DNA from: Tumidithrix helvetica
GTDB taxonomy: Bacteria; Cyanobacteriota; Cyanobacteriia; Pseudanabaenales; Pseudanabaenaceae
Reading direction: 5' to 3'
NCBI RefSeq assembly: GCF_965232925.1
Contig: NZ_CBDDRA010000015.1
Span: 1 to 64,000, forward strand
Length of the DNA: 64,000 nucleotides
The position numbers and the translations under genes are program-made. Shown here piece after piece: positions 31,872 to 41,086 of the stretch (the first letter of the stretch is position 1; the number at the start of each line of letters is the position of its first letter). The notes under the pieces are model-generated. The model did no database searches and was not told where the DNA came from. It saw nothing but the letters and a program-made list of their open reading frames with translations.

Positions 31872-33524
31872 TTACATCATGCCGCCCATACCGCCCATGC
31901 CACCCATACCGCCCATGCCGCCCATATCAGGAGCAGCACCTTTCTTTTCAGGCTTATCGACAACGAGGACTTCGGTCGTTAGAACCATGCCAGCGATCGA
32001 CGCCGCATTTTGAATTGCAGAGCGCACAACCTTAGCAGGGTCGATGATACCCGTAGCAATCATATCGACATACTCAGATTTCAAGGCATCAAAGCCCATG
32101 GTGAAGCCCATACCCTTCAACTTCTCAACAATCACAGTTCCTTCTAGACCAGCATTGTCACTGATCTGACGCAGAGGTGCTTCTAGAGACTTGGCGACAA
32201 TTTCTACACCGATCGCTTCCTCGCCCTTGAGCGTTGCTTTTAACTCAGTGAGGTGCTTGATCAGATGAATTAGCGTCGCGCCACCACCAGGAACAATACC
32301 TTCTTCAACCGCAGCACGGGTTGCATTCAGCGCATCTTCGATGCGTAGTTTGCGATCTTTCAGTTCGGTTTCTGTAGCAGCACCAACTTTGATCACGGCA
32401 ACGCCACCAGCCAACTTAGCAATGCGCTCTTGCAGCTTCTCGCGATCGTAGTCAGAGTCACTGTCTTCAAGTTCTTTACGAATTTGAGCGACGCGCTTAT
32501 CGACATCTGGTTTGGTATCTGTACCAGCGACGATGGTGGTCTTGTCCTTGCTGATCGTGACCTTACGCGCCGTACCCAACATATCGAGGGTAGCAGCATC
32601 GAGGTTGAGCCCTAGATCCTCAGAAATCACACTTCCGCCTGTAAGCACGGCAATGTCTTGAAGAACAGCTTTGCGGCGATCGCCAAATGCTGGAGCTTTA
32701 ATCGCGGCTACATTCAAAGCGCCTCTGAGCTTGTTGACAACCAAGGTTGCTAGGGCTTCGCCTTCGACATCTTCGGAAATAATCAGCAGGGGAGAACCAC
32801 TACGTGCTGCCTTTTCGAGAATGGGAACGAGGTCTTGGATAATATTGATCTTCTTGTCTGTGATCAAGATCTTGGCGTTCTCAAACTCAGCGATCATGCG
32901 CTCGGTATCAGTAACGAAGTAAGGAGAGACGTAACCGCGATCGAGTTGCATCCCTTCGACAACTTCCAATTCTGTGTTTAAGGACTTGGATTCTTCGACA
33001 GTGATGACGCCATCTTTGCCGACCTTATCCATGGCGTGGGCAATCATGTCGCCGACTTCGCTATCATTACCTGCTGAGATTGTGGCGACTTGAGCGATCG
33101 CTGTCCCCACATCAACGGGCTTAGCATTGGCTGCAATCACTTCCACCAATTTTGCAACAGCCTTTTCAATGCCAAGGCGCAAGCCAATAGGGTTAGAACC
33201 TGCGGCAACGTTCCGCAAACCTTCACGAATCATCTCCTGTGCCAAGACGGTTGCACTGGTTGTGCCATCGCCTGCAACATCATTGGTCTTTGAAGCAACT
33301 TCGCGAATCAGTTGTGCGCCTGTATTCTCAAGGGGATCTTCGAGTTCGATTTCTTTGGCGATCGTCACACCGTCATTGATGATTTGAGGTGCGCCATACT
33401 TCTTTTCTAGGACAACATTACGTCCCTTAGGTCCGAGGGTAACGCGAACTGCATCTGCCAGTGCATTTACGCCTCTTTCAAGAGAACGTCTGGCTTCTTC
33501 ATCAAATACTACTTTCTTTGCCAT
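31872..33524 (-). CDS. groL: Chaperonin GroEL
   Basis: A 550-residue Hsp60 chaperonin with typical landmarks: LGPKGRNVVLE, NDGVTIAKE, AGDGTTSATVLAQ (ATP site), KAPAFGDRRKAVLQD, EEGIVPGGGATL and a terminal GGM repeat tail ending GGMM. The GGM tail is characteristic of the folding-competent GroEL that is paired with GroES. The groES gene lies upstream on the same strand, 141 bases away, with a tandem-repeat spacer between them. It refolds stress-denatured proteins in the cytosol. Confidence 0.98.
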   Translation of the reverse strand: MAKKVVFDEEARRSLERGVNALADAVRVTLGPKGRNVVLEKKYGAPQIINDGVTIAKEIELEDPLENTGAQLIREVASKTNDVAGDGTTSATVLAQEMIREGLRNVAAGSNPIGLRLGIEKAVAKLVEVIAANAKPVDVGTAIAQVATISAGNDSEVGDMIAHAMDKVGKDGVITVEESKSLNTELEVVEGMQLDRGYVSPYFVTDTERMIAEFENAKILITDKKINIIQDLVPILEKAARSGSPLLIISEDVEGEALATLVVNKLRGALNVAAIKAPAFGDRRKAVLQDIAVLTGGSVISEDLGLNLDAATLDMLGTARKVTISKDKTTIVAGTDTKPDVDKRVAQIRKELEDSDSDYDREKLQERIAKLAGGVAVIKVGAATETELKDRKLRIEDALNATRAAVEEGIVPGGGATLIHLIKHLTELKATLKGEEAIGVEIVAKSLEAPLRQISDNAGLEGTVIVEKLKGMGFTMGFDALKSEYVDMIATGIIDPAKVVRSAIQNAASIAGMVLTTEVLVVDKPEKKGAAPDMGGMGGMGGMGGMGGMM

Positions 33525-33618
33525 GATTTTTCGTTAGTTATTAAGGTTGTCAGTTATGAGTTGTCGGTTATTTCAAGGCTGTTAGCTTTTAGCAGTTATC
33601 GGTTGGCTATTTCTAGGA

Positions 33619-33664
33619 AGCTAAGAGCTAATCACTAAGAGCTAATCACTAAGAGCTAATCGCT
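33619..33664. repeat. Tandem 14-base repeat in the groES-groEL spacer
   Basis: CTAAGAGCTAATCA is repeated three times (33619-33662, last copy varied) in the otherwise repeat-poor intergenic stretch. It is a short tandem repeat with no reading frame. Effects on mRNA structure are possible but unproven. Confidence 0.7.
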
Positions 33665-33665
33665 G

Positions 33666-33977
33666 TTATTCCACGATCGCTAAGATATCTTTCTCAGTTA
33701 GCAAGAGATAGTCAACACCATCTGCTTTCAGTTCTGTACCCGCATATTTGGAGTACAACACTTTGTCCCCAATCTTGACTTCAGGTACTACACGCTCTCC
33801 TTTGTCATTGCGTGCGCCAGGACCAACAGCTGCCACTTCACCTACTTGAGATTTTTCTTTGGCGGTGTCAGGTAAGAAAATGCCACCAGCAGTTTTTTCT
33901 TCCTTGACCACCATTTTTACTAAAACGCGATCGCCTAGTGGTTTTAAGGCACTTCCTTGCAGTGTCAATGATGCCAC
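33666..33977 (-). CDS. groS: Co-chaperonin GroES
   Basis: A 103-residue GroES: LKPLGDRVLVKMVVKEEKTAGG, the mobile loop GGIFLPDTAKEKSQ, and the terminal VDYLLLTEKDILAIVE. The start is GTG 33977 with GGGAGG nine bases upstream; no suitable ATG exists. It forms the lid of the GroEL cage and is encoded upstream of groEL as one unit behind the CIRCE-like element. Confidence 0.97.
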   Translation of the reverse strand: MASLTLQGSALKPLGDRVLVKMVVKEEKTAGGIFLPDTAKEKSQVGEVAAVGPGARNDKGERVVPEVKIGDKVLYSKYAGTELKADGVDYLLLTEKDILAIVE

Positions 33978-34039
33978 AATTACAAACCTCCCTATCTAAA
34001 AGCTAATATGTAGTACTAATTTGTAGAGCGCGTTTTGCT

Positions 34040-34067
34040 TTAGCACTCTACCCATACCGACTGCTAA
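34040..34067 (-). promoter_or_regulatory. CIRCE-like heat-shock operator (degenerate)
   Basis: The palindrome TTAGCACTC (34040-34048) and GACTGCTAA (34059-34067) matches the HrcA-binding CIRCE consensus TTAGCACTC-N9-GAGTGCTAA except for one mismatch and a 10-base instead of 9-base spacer. It lies 63 bases upstream of the groES start. HrcA repression is likely but could be weakened by the extra base. Confidence 0.75.
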
Positions 34068-34220
34068 TATAACTGCAAATGGCAACGACCATGGATCGGT
34101 TTACCGTATCAAATTTCCGATCTTGGTGGGAATTTAAGCATTCTGTGGCAATTTTAATCGCAAGGTTGGCTTGCTTTGAAAACTACAACATGTTTCAACC
34201 ATTAGCCATGCTTAGACTTG

Positions 34221-34802
34221 CTAAGTCACCTCAAAAATCCCCAACTCTGTACAAATTGCTTGCATGGGTACATCCCAAGCTTCATGGGGCAGTTGCGCCA
34301 AAAGATAGTCGGAAAAAATAATTCCCACCTTGTAACCTCTTTGCTGGGGCAACCAGCGATCGTAAAAGCCCCCGCCATAACCAAGTCGATAACCCGTGCG
34401 ATCGCAAGCAACCGCTGGCATGAGAATCAGATCTACGCTTTCTTCCTCCATGATAGGTAAGTGAGGGCATGGCTCTGGGATGCCAAATTTTCCCACTTCT
34501 ATGCAGGTGTCTTTAGCCGTTTGTAGTTCGAGAATATCGATCTGATGCCAGATAAGATCTTGCCCCACACAACGGGAAAAGCCCCAAGTCTTATCGGGGA
34601 ACTGTTGCCATAGGTCGCTGAGATCTGGCTCTTGGCGAAAACTCTGGTATGCCAAGATCGTCTGCGCTTCTTGAAAGGTCTGCCACTGGGCAAGTTGCTG
34701 GCAAATTTTCTGGTTATGTTGTTGCCAAAGATAATGGGGGATTGCCTGTCTTGCTGCGATCGCATCCCGTCTTAAAGATTTTTTTTGTGAGGCAGATTGC
34801 AT
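34221..34802 (-). CDS. 5-formyltetrahydrofolate cyclo-ligase
   Basis: A 193-residue enzyme that converts 5-formyl-THF to 5,10-methenyl-THF using ATP, recovering an inhibitory folate. The family motif GYGGGFYDRWL is present, as is LILMPAVACDRTGYRLGYGG, with a Lys/Arg-rich start (KKSLRRDAIAARQAI). ATG 34802 is chosen over a TTG at 34826. The gene is transcribed toward groES and is not clearly linked to it. Confidence 0.9.
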   Translation of the reverse strand: MQSASQKKSLRRDAIAARQAIPHYLWQQHNQKICQQLAQWQTFQEAQTILAYQSFRQEPDLSDLWQQFPDKTWGFSRCVGQDLIWHQIDILELQTAKDTCIEVGKFGIPEPCPHLPIMEEESVDLILMPAVACDRTGYRLGYGGGFYDRWLPQQRGYKVGIIFSDYLLAQLPHEAWDVPMQAICTELGIFEVT

Positions 34803-35036
34803 AGATTTCGGCAGAAGGTTTTTCAAGGAGCGATACTCCAGATTTACGTGCCTATTTCTTGGAGAGCTTCTGAAACTGCTTCAAGGGATATATGTCCACA
34901 AGATCCATGCACAAAACTATTCATGCCTTTGGCAGTAGTTTAGTCAAAAAGAGCCAGACCACTTTTGGCTGGAGAAATCAAGTGATTAATCCAGAAATTT
35001 CTTAATTGATAGATTTCAGGAGTATATACTCACCTT

Positions 35037-35354
35037 CTATTCTTGGTAACAAGATAAATAACTAGAAGCTACCCAGCCCCTACCTGTTCTTCCGTCAACT
35101 CTCAAGTACTCAATGCGAGCCCATTCACCATTAGAACTCATGCCTGTAACTCTGACAATGTTACCATAGGGAAGGGTGGTAATGATTCTACTTCCAGCAT
35201 TGACATAAACATATAGTCCTCGACTGCGAGTTACTTTGTAGGACTGGCAAAGTCTTTGAGCGATCGCCGAATCAGTGGACTTCATTTCAATCGCGACAAG
35301 GTTTAAAGAGAGTCCGACTGCAAGAACGAGAAGATTACTAATTATTCTTTTCAT
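35037..35354 (-). CDS. Secreted SH3-like protein, copy 1
   Basis: A 105-residue protein: signal peptide MKRIISNLLVLAVGLSLNLVA, cleaved near SAIAQRL, then a bacterial SH3-like (SH3b) domain with GLYVYVNAGSRIITTLPYG, VRVTGMSSNGEWARIEY and GRGWVASSYLSCYQE. Cys pairs (RLCQSYKV, LSCYQE) may form a disulfide. SH3b domains usually bind cell-wall or peptide ligands. The copy at 35485 has the same length and about 85 percent identity by eye, so this is a recent tandem duplication. Confidence 0.85.
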   Translation of the reverse strand: MKRIISNLLVLAVGLSLNLVAIEMKSTDSAIAQRLCQSYKVTRSRGLYVYVNAGSRIITTLPYGNIVRVTGMSSNGEWARIEYLRVDGRTGRGWVASSYLSCYQE

Positions 35355-35484
35355 GATTAAGTACTGTATTAAGTACTGTAATGTTTTGGCTTCATGCTTT
35401 CAATGGATATCTAATAGAGAGAATAATGGAATATCCAGCCATAAATCTTTCAATCAAAGATTTATGGCTGGATACATTCGCCTT

Positions 35485-35802
35485 CTATTCTTGGTAACAA
35501 GATAAATAACTAGAAGCTACCCAGCCCTCACCCGTTTGTCCGTCAACTCTCAAGTACTCAATGCGAGCCCATTCTCCATCAGAACTCATGCCTGTAACCC
35601 TGACGATATTACCGTAGGGAAGTGTGGTAATGATTTCGCTACCAGCATTGATATAAACATATAGTCCCCCGTCGCGAGTTACTCTGTAGGACTGGCAAAG
35701 TCTCTGAGCCATCGCTGATTCAATGGATGTCGCTTCAACTGCAACAACGCTCAAACTGACCCCAATTGCAAGAACGAGAAGCTTACTGATTATTCTTTTC
35801 AT
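35485..35802 (-). CDS. Secreted SH3-like protein, copy 2
   Basis: A paralogue of the gene at 35037, also 105 residues with the same signal-peptide and SH3b layout (GLYVYINAGSEIITTLPYG, VRVTGMSSDGEWARIEY, GEGWVASSYLSCYQE). ATG 35802 is used because it gives the same length as its twin; a GTG at 35817 would add five residues. The two genes are 130 bases apart. Even the 3' flanks are similar (ATTCTTGGTAACAAGATAAATAAC). Confidence 0.85.
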   Translation of the reverse strand: MKRIISKLLVLAIGVSLSVVAVEATSIESAMAQRLCQSYRVTRDGGLYVYINAGSEIITTLPYGNIVRVTGMSSDGEWARIEYLRVDGQTGEGWVASSYLSCYQE

Positions 35803-36343
35803 AGCTACACTATGCACCTTTTGATAATTACGAACTTTATTGCTTTGACTTCATGTTTCCTAGCGACTTCGGTCTCATATTCCCCAACAATGCAGTTTTC
35901 CAGCAGGCAGGAAAATGGATTTTTTAAAATTTTAACATAAACAATAAATTTTTTTCCTGTCGATCGCGTCCCTAGAAATCATAAATTTAACGCTATACGG
36001 TTGTTTTAGCGTCCTTTAGTTGAGCTTAGTCGCAATAAGCCCTCGTTAGATCCCCTAGGAATGGGAAAAAATAAAACAGGCAAATTTAGAATAATGAGAG
36101 CTAAAGCCAACAATACCTATATATGGCAAACCTATATGATTCGTAGGGTAAGCTTCTTGCTTGCATAGACTAGAAGTCTGCCCTACGTTCACAAATAACT
36201 TAGGATTGCGATATGAAGAGCTTGCACGTTTAAAAATCATCTAGCATCGCTTCTGATTCTGACTGGATTTGCTGTAAGTGTTATGATTTATGCGATCGCC
36301 TGTTTGACGATTGTAATATATTCCCGTACGTTACGTTCTATTT
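35803..36343. other. Gene-free stretch before gatB
   Basis: About 540 bases without a credible reading frame. It is AT-rich at 35920-35960 and includes the sequence CTTGCTTGCATAGACTAGAAGTCTGCCC near 36150. The latter is palindromic (GACTAGAAGTC) and may be another dispersed repeat. I see no tRNA or known regulatory RNA here. Confidence 0.4.
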
Positions 36344-37819
36344 ATGACTACAACTGCCCCTGCTAAGACAAAATTTGAAGCTGTAATTGGATTGGAAGTC
36401 CACTGTCAACTGAGCACGACCACAAAAATCTTCTGCGGTTGCTCGACTCAATTTGGTTCGCAGCCTAACAGTAATGTCTGCCCCATTTGTTTGGGAATGC
36501 CGGGAGTTCTGCCTGTTTTAAATGAGAAGGTTCTAGAATACGCGGTCAAAACGGGTTTAGCCTTAAATTGCCAAATCGCTCCCCATAGTAAATTCGATCG
36601 CAAGCAATATTTCTATCCCGATCTTCCTAAAAACTACCAAATCTCTCAATTCGATCTTCCCATTGCCGAGCATGGTTGGTTAGAAATTGAAACCGAAGAT
36701 GGCAAAACCAAGCGGATTGGAATTACGCGCCTGCATATGGAAGAAGATGCTGGCAAATTGGTTCATGCTGGTTCCGATCGCCTCTCTGGTTCCAGTCACT
36801 CCCTCGTGGATTACAACCGCACGGGGGTCGCTCTCTGTGAGATTGTTTCCGAACCTGATATTCGCACCGGAGCAGAAGCTGCTGCCTATGCCCAAGAGCT
36901 GCGCCGCACCCTACGCTATCTAGGTGTCTGTGATGGCAACATGCAAGAAGGTTCGCTGCGCTGCGATGTGAATATCTCCGTGCGTCCTGTGGGCAGAGAG
37001 GAGTTTGGCACAAAGGTAGAAATCAAGAATATGAACTCCTTTAATGCCATTCAACGAGCGATCGACTATGAAATCGAACGGCAAGTGAATGCGATTGAGG
37101 CAGATGAAAAAATCTATCAAGAAACACGTTTGTGGGAAGAAAATACCCAACGCACGATTAGTATGCGTTTAAAAGAAGGTTCAAGCGACTATCGCTATTT
37201 CCCCGAGCCTGACTTGGTGGCGATCGAAGTTCCTGCTGCCACCTTGGAAAAATACAAATCAGAGTTACCCGAATTGCCCTCTGCCAAACGCAATCGATAC
37301 AAAAGCGAATTCGGTCTGAGTGCCTATGATGCTAACTTAATTGCTGACGATCGCGCTGTATCTGAATATTTTGATGCGGTTGTGAAATTAGGGATCGATC
37401 CGAAACAAGCCTTTAACTGGATTATGGGCGATATTACGGCATATCTCAACGAGAACAAGCTCAAAATTGCCGATCTACCTCTTACCCCAATAGTCTTAGC
37501 GGAATTAATTACCTCGATCGCCGATGGAACTATTAGTAGCAAAATCGCTAAAGATATCTTGCCTGAATTATTGACCAAGGGGGGCTCTGTGAAAGCGATC
37601 GTGCAAGAGAAAGGATTAACGGTCTTAGCGGGTGCAGATTTAGAGAAAATCATCGATCGAATTCTGATCGAGAACCCCAAGGAAGTCGAGCAATATCGTG
37701 CGGGCAAGACAAAATTGCTAGGCTTTTTTGTCGGTCAAACCATGAAAAAAACCCAAGGACGGGCTGAGCCTCAAGCAACCAATCAACTAATAACCGATAA
37801 GTTGAATCAAGCCCTATAG
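36344..37819 (+). CDS. gatB: Asp/Glu-tRNA amidotransferase subunit B
   Basis: A 491-residue GatB, the kinase and amide-transfer subunit of GatCAB that converts Glu-tRNA(Gln) or Asp-tRNA(Asn) to the amidated forms. Signatures: VIGLEVHCQLSTTTKIFCGC, SNVCPICLGMPGVLPV (Cys pairs for zinc), DRKQYFYPDLPKNYQISQ, GSLRCDVNISVR and the C-terminal YqeY-like domain (EYFDAVVKLGI..., KTKLLGFFVGQTMKKTQGRA). It stands alone, as gat genes usually do in cyanobacteria. Confidence 0.97.
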   Translation: MTTTAPAKTKFEAVIGLEVHCQLSTTTKIFCGCSTQFGSQPNSNVCPICLGMPGVLPVLNEKVLEYAVKTGLALNCQIAPHSKFDRKQYFYPDLPKNYQISQFDLPIAEHGWLEIETEDGKTKRIGITRLHMEEDAGKLVHAGSDRLSGSSHSLVDYNRTGVALCEIVSEPDIRTGAEAAAYAQELRRTLRYLGVCDGNMQEGSLRCDVNISVRPVGREEFGTKVEIKNMNSFNAIQRAIDYEIERQVNAIEADEKIYQETRLWEENTQRTISMRLKEGSSDYRYFPEPDLVAIEVPAATLEKYKSELPELPSAKRNRYKSEFGLSAYDANLIADDRAVSEYFDAVVKLGIDPKQAFNWIMGDITAYLNENKLKIADLPLTPIVLAELITSIADGTISSKIAKDILPELLTKGGSVKAIVQEKGLTVLAGADLEKIIDRILIENPKEVEQYRAGKTKLLGFFVGQTMKKTQGRAEPQATNQLITDKLNQAL

Positions 37820-37850
37820 GTGAGATATCGCAATTCTATTTGATTTGTAT

Positions 37851-37878
37851 GTAAGGGCAATTGATGAATTGCCCTTAC
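37851..37878. repeat. Palindromic GGGCAATT repeat
   Basis: GTAAGGGCAATT-GATG-AATTGCCCTTAC, a perfect palindrome of the family seen at 2413, 43611 and 58186. It lies in the convergent gap between gatB and pxcA and could serve as a two-way terminator. Confidence 0.75.
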
Positions 37879-37900
37879 AATTCTAGGCAGAGAAAATTGC

Positions 37901-39424
37901 TTACTCATTCATCTCACTATAGATTGCCGCAGTCGATGGTGAAGATTGGTTCAAATATTGGAAGATCCAGAACTTAAATAAACCATCAAGAAATACGGGA
38001 ACGGTGGAAATAAAGGCCATGGTTAAGATTTTATTCTCAGGCAAACCAAAGTGATCGAAAAGGACTATAAGTAAGGCGTCCCAACCTTCACTTGAGTGGA
38101 AGCCGACAAACGTATCTGTTGAAACAATAATTAGAAAAGCCTTAGCATTGTCATTGAGACTATACATGGTTTCATCAAAGAAGTCTTTGATTACCCTTAG
38201 CTGCCTTCTGCCAGAAATTACGATAAAATAAAACACAAAGCCAGCAGTAGAGTCAGCTAAAAGATTCTTAATTCCTTCCCAGCTAGAACGGTTAAATTCC
38301 TTGAGGATTTTTAGGGATTCCTGTTGCAGGCGTTTTTCAAATTCTTCTTCCGCATTCACCGATTCTTTACCCTTTTCATTCCCTTGCTCCTTTTGGGCAG
38401 TGGAAGTAGTAGAGGGCTTCTCTTTTTCGTTATTTGTCCCAGAGTTAATCGTGGGATTCTCTTTCTCACTGGGAGAATTATTTGCAGGAGGCTTCTCAAG
38501 CTCTTTGGGAGGGGAACTGAGCGCCACCGCTTTAGAGATTAATAGTTCAAACTCTAGCCTTTCTTTTACTGCTTTAAAGCTATTAAAGGCTCTTTCTTGC
38601 ATGCTGGCACTAAATTTAATTTCAGTCCCTTGATTCCCGACCCAATAGTCAAGCAAGGGGCTATAAACCAGTGATTTCGATAAAAATTGAACAGCTAGAA
38701 CCGTGATCACTAAAAATGCCAGATATTTGAGAGCAGCATTGATGCGTCTTCTTGACTGGCGAAGCTCATCAACAATATTTTGCTCGTAGTTGCTATAGGA
38801 AGAACTGACATTACGCTTAATGCGATCGAAGGCTTTAAAGAAAGACCCAGGTAAAATACTATTTTCAATTGGAACTACAGCATCATCTTTTTTGGGTGGT
38901 TTTCCATTGGTTTGACTATTGTTGGGATAAAGTGAAAATTTACCCTTTTTCTTCGACTTTGAATCAAGCTCATCTTTAATATCTAAGAGTTGGATCGAAC
39001 TTGAGTTTCCAATGGCAATATCATTCGTTTCTGTTGGTAGGCGATATCTTGACAGCATGAAGTCAATAAATGCCAATTGCTGCGTAAGAGAAGGTGCGTT
39101 GTCATCAAGATTTGGATTCCCGAGCGGTTTTGATATTTGACTGACATCACTAACAGGTAAGCAGTAGGGCATTTTCGCGCTAACCTTATAGGCTGCCAGA
39201 CTAACATCAATCGTACTGAGATATTTGTTGAGTTGAATCTGAAATAAGCTGAATGTATTTTCACTATAGCCAGCTAAATTTGAGATTTCACTTCCATTAA
39301 AGTATTCGTCCTCGATTTTCTTGATATTAACGGCAGCTTGGTAGGCTTCGGCAACAGATCGCTCTGGTGTTTTTTGTACCCACTGCAGAGCTTGTTTAAG
39401 ATTTCCGAATAAATTAAGGGTCAT
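37901..39424 (-). CDS. pxcA: Proton extrusion protein PxcA (CemA family)
   Basis: A 507-residue CemA/PxcA-type inner-membrane protein, needed for light-dependent proton extrusion and pH homeostasis. The N-terminal half (about 1-230) is cytosolic and polar. A first helix LKYLAFLVITVLAVQFL lies near 234. A low-complexity Ser/Asn/Glu/Lys insert (about 310-365) is followed by helices in the conserved C-terminal core: SWEGIKNLLADSTAGFVFYF, then AKAFLIIVSTDTFVGFHSSEGWD and PENKILTMAFISTVPVFLDGLFKFWIF. The His and Ser/Glu of GFHSSEGW are family hallmarks. Confidence 0.92.
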   Translation of the reverse strand: MTLNLFGNLKQALQWVQKTPERSVAEAYQAAVNIKKIEDEYFNGSEISNLAGYSENTFSLFQIQLNKYLSTIDVSLAAYKVSAKMPYCLPVSDVSQISKPLGNPNLDDNAPSLTQQLAFIDFMLSRYRLPTETNDIAIGNSSSIQLLDIKDELDSKSKKKGKFSLYPNNSQTNGKPPKKDDAVVPIENSILPGSFFKAFDRIKRNVSSSYSNYEQNIVDELRQSRRRINAALKYLAFLVITVLAVQFLSKSLVYSPLLDYWVGNQGTEIKFSASMQERAFNSFKAVKERLEFELLISKAVALSSPPKELEKPPANNSPSEKENPTINSGTNNEKEKPSTTSTAQKEQGNEKGKESVNAEEEFEKRLQQESLKILKEFNRSSWEGIKNLLADSTAGFVFYFIVISGRRQLRVIKDFFDETMYSLNDNAKAFLIIVSTDTFVGFHSSEGWDALLIVLFDHFGLPENKILTMAFISTVPVFLDGLFKFWIFQYLNQSSPSTAAIYSEMNE

Positions 39425-39658
39425 AATGGCAGAGAAGCACTATGTAAACACGATGAGAAAATAAGAACAGCTGAGATACAAAGAATTAGGGAAAATTGAA
39501 TGCATTAGCAGATTACACATTAGAACAAAGCAATTGATGAGATCGAAATTTTCGCTACGAAATCATAATTTCTGGCTAAATCACTAGATTAACCCAAGAT
39601 TCATTGGGCGTATCTTTAAAAAATAACGAACAACTACAAAACTAGCAAAAAACAAATC

Positions 39659-40375
39659 ATGAAATTTGGTGTTTTAGTGTTTCCTGGTTCTAACTGCGAT
39701 CGCGATATCGTCACAGTTACAAGTGGCATTATGCGGCAGCCGACGCGCATGATCTGGCATGAAGAAACCGATATCAGCGATATTGACGCGATCGTTGTCC
39801 CAGGGGGCTTTAGTTACGGGGATTATCTACGCTGCGGTGCGATCGCCCGCTTTGCCCCTGTGATGCAAGCAGTCAAACAGCATGCCGCTCAAGGCAAGTA
39901 TGTTCTGGGAATCTGCAACGGATTTCAAATTCTTACTGAGTCAGGGTTGCTACCTGGGGCATTAGTGAGAAACCGAGATTTGCATTTCATTTGCGATCGC
40001 GTACCTTTGCGGGTAGAGCGTAACGATCTGGCTTGGACAAATGCCTATCAGCCCGATCAAGTCATTAGCCTTCCGATCGCGCATGGTGAGGGTTGCTACT
40101 ATGCCGACCCAGACACGCTGAAATCTTTAGAAGCCAATAACCAAATTGTCTGGCGATATTGTGATGCCCAAGGCAAGGTCAATGGATCGGGTAATCCTAA
40201 CGGCTCTTTGAACAATATTGCAGGCATCTGCAATCGCGAAGGCAATGTTTTAGGTATGATGCCTCACCCCGAACGCGCAGCGGATACCGTGCTCGGCAAT
40301 ACTGATGGTAAAGGACTTTTTGATAGCCTTCTAGCGAAACTACCTGTTTCTGTATATAGAGGGCAAAGCATTTAG
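39659..40375 (+). CDS. purQ: Phosphoribosylformylglycinamidine synthase subunit PurQ
   Basis: A 238-residue class I glutaminase subunit of the purine pathway (FGAR to FGAM). Catalytic Cys86 lies in LGICNGFQIL and the His-Glu pair in MMPHPERAAD. It needs PurL and PurS; no purS frame is visible in the 235 bases upstream, where the gene often lies in cyanobacteria. It ends shortly before a run of ACAACTG repeats and sixA. Confidence 0.96.
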   Translation: MKFGVLVFPGSNCDRDIVTVTSGIMRQPTRMIWHEETDISDIDAIVVPGGFSYGDYLRCGAIARFAPVMQAVKQHAAQGKYVLGICNGFQILTESGLLPGALVRNRDLHFICDRVPLRVERNDLAWTNAYQPDQVISLPIAHGEGCYYADPDTLKSLEANNQIVWRYCDAQGKVNGSGNPNGSLNNIAGICNREGNVLGMMPHPERAADTVLGNTDGKGLFDSLLAKLPVSVYRGQSI

Positions 40376-40442
40376 GAGAGAGGCTTATCTGGATTTATAG
40401 AGATTGATGCCCGAATGCTTCGCCCCTACCAGATGCCTCTTT

Positions 40443-40481
40443 GACAACTGACAACTGACAACTGACAACTGACAACTGATA
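40443..40481. repeat. ACAACTG heptamer tandem repeat
   Basis: GACAACT/ACAACTG is repeated five times head to tail just before sixA; two further copies lie at about 22336-22352. Heptamer tandem repeats of this sort (STRR) are characteristic of filamentous cyanobacteria. Confidence 0.75.
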
Positions 40482-40491
40482 ACCAAACCGT

Positions 40492-40992
40492 ATGACCAGT
40501 CTTTATTTAATTCGCCATGGGATTGCCGAAGAACGGGGCACATATCCTAATGACGACGATCGCCCTTTAACAGACGAAGGCAAAAAGAAATCGCGGCAAG
40601 TTGCCAAACGCCTCCATAGTTTGGGATTGCATTTCGATCTAATGCAAACAAGTCCTCTGGTGAGAGCGCGACAAACGGCTGATATTTTTGGCGACGTGTT
40701 TAACACCGATCCGCTAACTTCGGAACTACTTGCGCCCAGTGGCGATTTTGAGCAATGGCTGAGCTGGTTTCAAACTTGGTGCCAGCAGCATGGTTCTCCA
40801 CGCTCCTCTTTGGGGCTCATTGGTCACGAACCCGATCTGAGTGCTTGGGCAGAGTTATTAATCTGGGGCGAGGCAAAAGGTACCTTAGTGCTCAAAAAAG
40901 CTGGCGTTATTGGTCTAGCCGTCCCCGAACAAGAAGCGATCGCGGCGAATTGTCTGCTATTTTTACTGATCCCACCCAAACTCTTGATTTAG
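40492..40992 (+). CDS. sixA: Phosphohistidine phosphatase SixA
   Basis: A 166-residue histidine phosphatase: catalytic LIRHGIAEERG (His9) at the N-terminus, QTSPLVRARQTADIFGD (second Arg), and GHEPDLSAWAELL (second catalytic His). The short length and no cap domain fit SixA, which removes phosphate from histidine in phosphorelay proteins. Its partner is unknown. Confidence 0.88.
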   Translation: MTSLYLIRHGIAEERGTYPNDDDRPLTDEGKKKSRQVAKRLHSLGLHFDLMQTSPLVRARQTADIFGDVFNTDPLTSELLAPSGDFEQWLSWFQTWCQQHGSPRSSLGLIGHEPDLSAWAELLIWGEAKGTLVLKKAGVIGLAVPEQEAIAANCLLFLLIPPKLLI

Positions 40993-41086
40993 TTTTTCTC
41001 GCAAGCTTGACTGCAAGCTCTGTTACGATCTCATAGTTAAAACGTTCGATCCTCTGACTTTAGTCCAACGAATTTAGGACTGACTC

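Noticed and set aside
34079..34321. 80-residue plus-strand frame
   Set aside because: It starts in the groES promoter region and runs antisense to the cyclo-ligase gene; not protein-like.
36055..36240. 61-residue minus-strand frame before gatB
   Set aside because: It lies in AT-rich, repeat-containing intergenic sequence and has no ribosome-binding site.
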